A stretch of 64,000 bases of DNA from Chitinophaga agri. Its GTDB lineage: Bacteria; Bacteroidota; Bacteroidia; Chitinophagales; Chitinophagaceae. The DNA lies in contig NZ_CP048113.1 of the NCBI RefSeq assembly GCF_010093065.1, positions 3,286,001 to 3,350,000 of the forward strand. Direction: 5' to 3'. This document shows positions 62,474 to 64,000 of this stretch, piece after piece. Under the pieces are notes generated by a model, which worked only from the letters and a program-made list of their open reading frames with translations, had not been told where the DNA came from and ran no database searches. The number at the start of each line of letters is the position of its first letter. Position 1 is the first letter of the stretch. Both the position numbers and the translations under genes were made by a program.

Positions 62474-62803
62474 TACAGTCAGGCCTGCCCATTACATCTT
62501 TATCTATCCCTTTAATAAGGGAGCAACAGTCGTATCCCCAATTTCGGTGATTGCATGATCCGGCAAAAAGCCGGACTTTACATACATGTTAGCAGGACAT
62601 CGCCGGCTAACTACCATTTTTACCATTAAAAGACAAACAACCATATCCATATCCTGATTAACACAAGTTGCTCGAATTTTCTCAATTTAGTCCCCCGGGC
62701 CTTCACTATCAGACAGTGAAGGCCCTGTTGTATATAATGATCTCTATGAAAGCATCGATTCTTTAAATATTCACCCACGGGATATTTACCTAATTTTACA
62801 CTT
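62474..62803. other. Intergenic region with two hairpins
   Basis: 330 bp without a gene. One hairpin at 62559-62575 (TCCGGC-AAAAA-GCCGGA followed by CTTTA) may terminate the acetyltransferase transcript. A second, at 62697-62725, has a perfect 11-bp stem GGGCCTTCACT/AGTGAAGGCCC in front of the AraC gene, without a T-run. Confidence 0.6.
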
Positions 62804-63667
62804 ATGCACAGGGCCGACATCATCAACATAACTATTCATCCTGCATTGAAGGACTCGTTTTCCATTACAGCCATCGACGGGCAACTGTTTGAAGATGATG
62901 CCCTGCGACGTATCTCCTTCAATGAACTCATCTTTGTAAGGAACGGGCACGGCACGATCACCATTGACGGCAAGGCACACGCGATTACTCCGCATAGCCT
63001 TTTCATCCTCTCCAAAGGGCAGATATACGCTGTTAGCCATGATAATCTTGTTAACGGGTATATACTCCGCTTCGGAGACTGCTTCTGGGAGAAAACACCC
63101 GCCAGTGCAGCTAATTGTAAGGCTGTACTTTACAATGATCCCTCCGGGCACCAGCAGATGCAGTTGGATACCAGGGAGGAACAGGTAATAGACAGTCTGC
63201 TGTCCACCACACTCGAAGAATTTAATATGCCTGATTATGTGAACAAGGGCGATGCGTTAGCCGCTTATCTGAAGATCATCATGATCAAGGTGGCGAATGT
63301 GAACAGCCTGTTGCACACCGGTCATAGTTCCACCGACAACCAGGTATACCGCCAGTATGTAGAACTGGTCAGCAGGGAATACCGGAATACACATGAAGTG
63401 AATGACTATGCCGGGAAATTAGGCCTCTCCTACCGCCAGCTGGCAGACCTCTGCAAACGCTGCGGAGGCAGAAGAGCGAAAGACGTCATTAACGGACAAC
63501 TGGTCGCCGAAGCGAAACGGCTATTACAGTTTTCCACAAAACCAGTGAAAGAGATCTCATACCTGCTCAATTTCGCCACACCGTATCAGTTCAGTAATTT
63601 CTTTAAGAAAGAAACACAGGTATCGCCGAATGAATACAGGACCCAGTTTGTGAAAATTGGTATCTGA
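62804..63667 (+). CDS. AraC-family transcriptional regulator
   Basis: 287 residues. An N-terminal cupin-like domain (NELIFVRNGHGTITIDGKAH) and C-terminal tandem HTH (DYAGKLGLSYRQLADLCKRC, VKEISYLLNFATPYQFSNFF, SPNEYR). It lies 66 bp upstream of an HD-domain gene on the same strand, a possible target. Confidence 0.92.
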   Translation: MHRADIINITIHPALKDSFSITAIDGQLFEDDALRRISFNELIFVRNGHGTITIDGKAHAITPHSLFILSKGQIYAVSHDNLVNGYILRFGDCFWEKTPASAANCKAVLYNDPSGHQQMQLDTREEQVIDSLLSTTLEEFNMPDYVNKGDALAAYLKIIMIKVANVNSLLHTGHSSTDNQVYRQYVELVSREYRNTHEVNDYAGKLGLSYRQLADLCKRCGGRRAKDVINGQLVAEAKRLLQFSTKPVKEISYLLNFATPYQFSNFFKKETQVSPNEYRTQFVKIGI

Positions 63668-63733
63668 TTGGCAGTTTTTAGCATTTACTGCCCTGGGCTT
63701 TCCCGGTAATTTTGAGGCATAAATAGTAAAATT

Positions 63734-64000
63734 ATGCCAGTAACAAGATTATCAAAATTAGCCGGAATAGATATCCCAGACAGCCAGGTAGCAAAGCAGG
63801 CCACGGAATTACTGCTGGAACATGGGAATGAGTTCCTTTACAACCACTCACTCAGGGTATTTCTCTTCTCTTCACTCAATGCACAGCGTAATCATGTCAA
63901 ACACGATACAGAGTTGTTGTATATCAGCTCCATCTTTCATGACCTGGGACTTGTACCTCATTACAGCAGTCCGGATAAACGTTTTGAAGTAGATGGGGCA
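63734..64000 (+). CDS. HD-domain protein, 3' end outside the window
   Basis: 89 codons to the right edge. Reads MPVTRLSKLAGIDIPDSQ, NEFLYNHSLRVFLFSSLNAQ, and ELLYISSIFHDLGLVPHYSS. The His in NHSLR and the HD pair in FHDLGL are the metal ligands of the HD phosphohydrolase superfamily; the spacing recalls cyanamide hydratase-like or small HD enzymes. The frame is open at position 64000. Confidence 0.88.
   Translation, partial: MPVTRLSKLAGIDIPDSQVAKQATELLLEHGNEFLYNHSLRVFLFSSLNAQRNHVKHDTELLYISSIFHDLGLVPHYSSPDKRFEVDGA

Overview
The window comes from a Bacteroidota chromosome, most likely a Chitinophaga-like member of the Chitinophagaceae. The pointers are SusC/SusD pairs, FecR/ECF-sigma regulation, STN-domain proteins, a type IX secretion sorting tail, AT-rich gene starts without a clear Shine-Dalgarno, and a TTTG/TAnnTTTG promoter in front of the only tRNA. 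Everything here was read by eye from the sequence; no database search was run.

Layout. (1) 1-4522 (+): the end of a glycan-uptake pair, a SusC-like receptor cut by the left edge plus a SusD-like lipoprotein. (2) 4638-16641 (-): a complete polysaccharide utilisation locus read from right to left: ECF sigma, FecR anti-sigma, STN-type SusC, SusD, a PKD lipoprotein, GH16, GH30 and GH30. The enzyme set points to a beta-1,3/beta-1,6-glucan such as laminarin or fungal wall glucan. (3) 16886-16999: tRNA-Asp with a perfect terminator. (4) 17000-27000: a decayed defence island. It holds a YhcG/DUF1016-type nuclease gene split by a 2,651-bp IS21-family element whose exact ends and target duplication can be read; a Wadjet anti-plasmid system with jetD and jetC intact, jetB missing its 5' end and no jetA; and a second YhcG-family tail fragment with an internal stop. 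(5) 27143-28867: remains of a sulfide/persulfide detoxification cluster. Stubs of a Crp/Fnr regulator and an MBL-fold hydrolase survive beside an intact DUF2892 gene and an intact TauE/SafE exporter that still carries two Crp-type operators. (6) 29107-29180: a perfect 74-bp palindrome in a 600-bp gene-free stretch, then an XRE/DUF2975 pair.

(7) 30471-45757: an iron-uptake region. A TonB-dependent siderophore receptor (+) converges on a ten-gene (-) biosynthesis operon: Fe(II)/2-oxoglutarate amino-acid hydroxylase, PLP decarboxylase, two tandem DesD-like NIS synthetases, an exported creatininase-family hydrolase, a GNAT acyltransferase, a lysine/ornithine-type N-hydroxylase, a MATE exporter, an acyl carrier protein and an AMP-ligase. 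The expected product is an N-acyl-N-hydroxy-diamine (hydroxamate) siderophore, probably cadaverine based and possibly carbon-hydroxylated. The combination of hydroxylase, ACP/ligase, exported hydrolase and two paralogous synthetases is the most promising candidate for undescribed chemistry here.

(8) 46237-64000: mostly ordinary chromosomal genes: an NAD(P)-binding oxidoreductase, a CxxCxGxG zinc-motif protein, a Tet-like MFS exporter, two AraC regulators, a VOC protein, a TPR/HTH regulator, a large T9SS-exported beta-propeller protein, a LysR regulator divergent from a flavodoxin-fold reductase and an aldo/keto reductase, a second ECF sigma/FecR pair followed by an unusual STN-linker-barrel protein, a GNAT acetyltransferase, and an HD-domain gene cut by the right edge.
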